A program made the translations under genes and the position numbers. The notes below the pieces were generated by a model. It made no database searches and was not told the origin of the DNA. It worked only from the letters and a program-made list of their open reading frames with translations. Shown here in pieces: positions 61,294 through 64,000 of a stretch of DNA of 64,000 nt (position 1 is the stretch's first letter; every line of letters starts with the position of its first letter). The stretch spans positions 248,001 to 312,000 of the forward strand of contig NZ_PZZL01000001.1 in NCBI RefSeq assembly GCF_003046185.1. Reading direction: 5' to 3'. The stretch is from Phreatobacter oligotrophus (GTDB lineage: Bacteria > Pseudomonadota > Alphaproteobacteria > Rhizobiales > Phreatobacteraceae).

Positions 61294-61947
61294 TCAGCCC
61301 GGGATGACCACCACCGGCGTGCCGATGCGGACGCGGTCGTGGAGGTCGATGATGTCGTGGTTGAACAGGCGGATGCAGCCCGACGAGACGGCGGTGCCGA
61401 TCGACGACGGCACGTTGGTGCCGTGCAGGCGGTACATCGTGTCCCGGTTGCCGCGATAGAGATAGAGCGCACGGGCGCCGAGCGGGTTGCCGAGGCCGCC
61501 CGGCATGCCGCCGGCATAGCGGGCGTTGCGGGGGTCGTAGCGGATCATGTTCGCCGTGGGCGTCCAGTTCGGCCACTGACCCTTGCGGCCGATCGTGGCG
61601 CGGCCATGCCAGAGCGCGCCCTGGCGACCGACGCCGACGCCGTAACGGACGGCGGTGCCGCGACCCGTCACGAAGTAGAGGTGACGCTCGGAGGGACGCA
61701 CCACCACGGTGCCGGCCGGTTCGCTGCCGCGATACTCGACCGTCTGGCGAAGCCAGCGCGGGTCGATGCCGGTGGTGTCCATGGCGGGAAGGGTCACCCG
61801 GCCGTCGCTGACGAGGCCGTAGGAGCCCGAGCCGGTACCGGCGGTCGTGCAAGCCGCCGTGAGCACCGCCGGGGCGGCAAGGACGAAGAAGCGGCGGGAG
61901 AGACCGCCCATGTCGGGGGACGCGGCACTGTCGAGATCGTTCTGCAT
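61294..61947 (-). CDS. L,D-transpeptidase (YkuD family) lipoprotein
   Basis: 217 residues from ATG 61947; a GTG one codon earlier is possible. The N-terminus has the Tat-like SRRFFVLAAPAV and lipobox LTAAC, so it is probably anchored to the membrane by Cys near residue 34. The YkuD domain (about 80-215) ends in the catalytic motif H-G-T-N with S-x-G-C-I-R: MYRLHGTNVPSSIGTAVSSG then C-I-R-L-F-N-H-D. It crosslinks peptidoglycan or attaches proteins to it in the periplasm. It is followed by rne on the same strand but with a 500-bp gap. Proteins of this size are common in several copies in Rhizobiales. Confidence 0.93.
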   Translation of the reverse strand: MQNDLDSAASPDMGGLSRRFFVLAAPAVLTAACTTAGTGSGSYGLVSDGRVTLPAMDTTGIDPRWLRQTVEYRGSEPAGTVVVRPSERHLYFVTGRGTAVRYGVGVGRQGALWHGRATIGRKGQWPNWTPTANMIRYDPRNARYAGGMPGGLGNPLGARALYLYRGNRDTMYRLHGTNVPSSIGTAVSSGCIRLFNHDIIDLHDRVRIGTPVVVIPG

Positions 61948-62206
61948 CACTGCGGCTGCCCTGCGATGAACGTGGTGAAGGCGAGGCCTCTAGACGTGAC
62001 TGCTTCGCGAAAAAGCCGCAATCACGAACCTGCGAGACGACCAGCGAATGTTACAAAGGACATGCGCCTGTTGCTCAATTCACACAGTTTCCCGGCTTCC
62101 GCCGCGCCGGGGACTCATTGACGTTGCAGGGAATGCTCGACCCGGTGCCGCTGCGGCGAGACAGAGATGAGCGCCGGGCCCGCCCCGGCCGGCAACATGG
62201 AGCGCT

Positions 62207-62692
62207 GTGAACGTGATCAGGCTGACCCTCGTGCCCCATGACGGAGTCGGGCCGCTGAAGCTCGGCGCGCCGCGTGAGGCGATCCGCGCCGCCGCCCGCC
62301 AGCTCGGCCTCGCGGCCGGGCCGACCCATGCGGAATCCGACACCTTCGCGGACGAGACCGTTCAGATCGATTATGACGATGCCGGCCGCACCCGCTTCAT
62401 CGGCATCGCCCCGCTCCCCGACGTCCACCGCATGACGGTCGCCGGCCTCGACTGCGCCGATACGCCGGCGGCCGAGGTCTTTCGCGCCATCGCCGCGGCG
62501 GAGGGCGGCGACCATGCCTTCGATGCCGAGGGCTATCTCTTCCCCCGCCAGATCATTGCGCTCTGGGCCGCCGACGAGGAGAACGATGCCATCGCCCCCG
62601 CCGGGCGCAAGCGGCCGATCTGGGGCCAGGTGGGCGTCGGCACTCCCGCCTATCGCGCCTTGGTCGAGCGCATCCGCGCCCGGGAGACCTGA
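62207..62692 (+). CDS. Hypothetical cytosolic protein
   Basis: 161 residues from a GTG start, not recognised beyond a loose likeness to small bacterial proteins with a repeated P-L-K/R-L-G-x-x-R-E-x-I/V motif. Here it is HDGVGPLKLGAPREAIRAAARQLG near the start, followed by VQIDYDDAGRTRFIGIA. No signal peptide or membrane helix. The N-terminal half probably folds as a small alpha-beta domain; the C-terminal half contains YLFPRQIIALWAADEEND. It stands alone between the L,D-transpeptidase and amidase genes. Its function cannot be predicted. Confidence 0.7.
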   Translation: MNVIRLTLVPHDGVGPLKLGAPREAIRAAARQLGLAAGPTHAESDTFADETVQIDYDDAGRTRFIGIAPLPDVHRMTVAGLDCADTPAAEVFRAIAAAEGGDHAFDAEGYLFPRQIIALWAADEENDAIAPAGRKRPIWGQVGVGTPAYRALVERIRARET

Positions 62693-62837
62693 GGCGGAGA
62701 ACGCGGGGAATGGCGTGTCCGGCGGGCCACGCTCCCGCCGGATATGCTTAACGGCGGGTTAACCGCGTCCCGCTAATGGCTTATCGCAGGACCATCCGGC
62801 CGGTCGGTCGCGATTCACGGGGGATCCGTCGCAAGCC

Positions 62838-64000
62838 ATGGGAGCGGGGCGCATCATCGCTGTCGTCGTCGCCGCGCTCGGCTTGGCCGTGGCGTCGCCT
62901 TCCTCCGCCCAGACGACCGGCAGCCTGACGATGGGCGCCGCGGCCCGTGCGACGCCCGCCGCCGCCGAAGCCGCCCGAACCGCTCTTCCCGCCGTGGTGG
63001 TCGCCGCCCATGTGGGCGTCGAGGGCCAGCGCACCCGTCTCACCTTCGACCTCACCCGCCCCGTCGAGATGCGCGCCTTCGCCCTCGCCGACCCCTACCG
63101 GGTGATCGTCGACCTCGACGAGGTGAACTTTCACATCGCGCCGCCCCAGGCCCAGAGCCGCGGCCTCGTGAAGACCTTCCGCTTCGGCCTCTTCGCGCCG
63201 GGCAAGTCGCGCATCGTCATCGAACTCACCGGGCCCGCCACGATCGAGCGGGCGCTGACCATCGAGGGCGGGGAGGGGACGCCGCCGCGCCTGCATCTCG
63301 ACCTCGTCCGCACCGATGCCGACGGCTTCCGCCGGGCCATGACCGAGCGCGCCGTCAGCAACATCGCCCGCCGCGGCGATCGCGAGACCTTGGGGCCGCG
63401 CCTCTCCCCCCGCGTCGAGGAGGATGGCGGCCCGCCCCTCATCGTCATCGATCCCGGCCATGGCGGCATCGATCCCGGCGCCATCGCCCCCTCGACGGGC
63501 GACGAGGAGAAGATGATCGTCCTCGACTTCGCCAAGGTACTGCGCGACAAGCTCGCCGCCGGTGGCCGCTACCGGGTCCTGATGACCCGCGACCGCGACA
63601 TCTTCGTGCCGCTCGCCGACCGGGTGCGGATGGCGCGCGACGCCCGCGCCCAGCTCTTCATCTCGGTCCACGCCGATTCGATCCGGGGCGCCAACGAGAA
63701 TGCCCGCGGCGTCACCGTCTATACGCTGTCGGATCGCGCGTCGGACGCCGACTCCGAGCGTCTCGCCGAGCGCGAGAACAAGGCCGACGCCATTGCCGGC
63801 CTCGACCTGTCGGAAGAGCCCTCGGAGGTCGCCGACATCCTCATCGACCTCACCCGCCGCGAGACGCGCATCTACTCGGCCAACTTCGCCCGCACCCTCG
63901 CCGGCGAGATGCGCCAGGTGACGCGCATGCACACGCTGCCGCTGCGCTCGGCCGGTTTCCAGGTGCTCCGCGCCCACGATATCCCCTCGGTCCTGGTCGA
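62838..64000 (+). CDS. amiC: N-acetylmuramoyl-L-alanine amidase, AmiC-type (runs off the right end)
   Basis: At least 387 residues visible from ATG 62838; the stop is outside the window. A signal peptide (GRIIAVVVAALGLAVASPSSAQ) is cleaved near residue 25. An AMIN domain (about 55-155, FDLTRPVEMRAFALADPYRVIVDL) targets the enzyme to the septum. The Amidase_3 domain starts with VIDPGHGGIDPGA (zinc-binding His and Glu later) and continues MTRDRDIFVPLADRVRMAR and F-I-S-V-H-A-D-S. It cleaves the peptide side chain from muramic acid during cell separation. This gene is easy to miss because it has no stop codon here. Confidence 0.95.
   Translation, partial: MGAGRIIAVVVAALGLAVASPSSAQTTGSLTMGAAARATPAAAEAARTALPAVVVAAHVGVEGQRTRLTFDLTRPVEMRAFALADPYRVIVDLDEVNFHIAPPQAQSRGLVKTFRFGLFAPGKSRIVIELTGPATIERALTIEGGEGTPPRLHLDLVRTDADGFRRAMTERAVSNIARRGDRETLGPRLSPRVEEDGGPPLIVIDPGHGGIDPGAIAPSTGDEEKMIVLDFAKVLRDKLAAGGRYRVLMTRDRDIFVPLADRVRMARDARAQLFISVHADSIRGANENARGVTVYTLSDRASDADSERLAERENKADAIAGLDLSEEPSEVADILIDLTRRETRIYSANFARTLAGEMRQVTRMHTLPLRSAGFQVLRAHDIPSVLV

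Overview
The window looks like chromosomal DNA from a high-GC alphaproteobacterium, most likely of the Hyphomicrobiales (Rhizobiales) type. The evidence is a B12-dependent class II ribonucleotide reductase (NrdJ), an alphaproteobacterial-style RNase E with a long acidic insertion in its S1 region, a BKACE/carnitine-dehydrogenase-type gene pair, LivHMGF-type importers, and strong GC-rich third-position codon use. No genus is claimed. I saw no rRNA, tRNA, CRISPR array, phage or transposase gene.

Layout, left to right. 1-3702: tail of a SorA-type sulfite dehydrogenase and its cytochrome SorB, an MgtC-family protein, and a membrane GGDEF-EAL protein. 3834-9258: a MacAB-NodT drug-efflux operon with a divergent TetR regulator. 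9451-19393: an ECF sigma factor followed by filament, hook and junction flagellar genes (flagellin, FliD, FliS, a short FlgD, FlgE, an unknown coiled-coil protein, a FlgN-like chaperone, FlgK, FlgL). 19559-22857: ugpB-ugpA-ugpE under a clear four-half-site Pho box, with no ugpC. 23030-24320: two small membrane proteins. 24464-30108: a CusBA/CzcBA-like metal efflux operon flanked by small secreted proteins. 30414-31319: an AerR/PpaA-like B12-binding regulator.

31359-44231 is an accessory catabolic block: LysR, an SDR dehydrogenase, a split transketolase, a BKACE enzyme, a 3-hydroxyacyl/carnitine-type dehydrogenase, a branched-chain-amino-acid-type ABC importer (LivM-LivG-LivF fused into one polypeptide, plus LivH and a binding protein), a divergent GntR regulator and a second SDR. 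Perfect or near-perfect palindromes lie beside both regulator genes. A DUF559 nuclease gene sits inside the block beside a 45-bp GC-rich inverted repeat.

44281-48399 is a redox/membrane cluster (TIGR03169-like FAD protein, TVP38 protein, mercuric-reductase-like flavoprotein, CDP-alcohol phosphatidyltransferase). 48498-52523 holds DUF2798, an EamA exporter, a DsrE/peroxiredoxin/AhpD-like trio and its divergent LysR. 53422-64000 carries housekeeping genes: nrdJ with two candidate NrdR boxes 31 bp apart upstream, rne, an L,D-transpeptidase, a hypothetical gene, and an AmiC-type amidase that runs off the right end.
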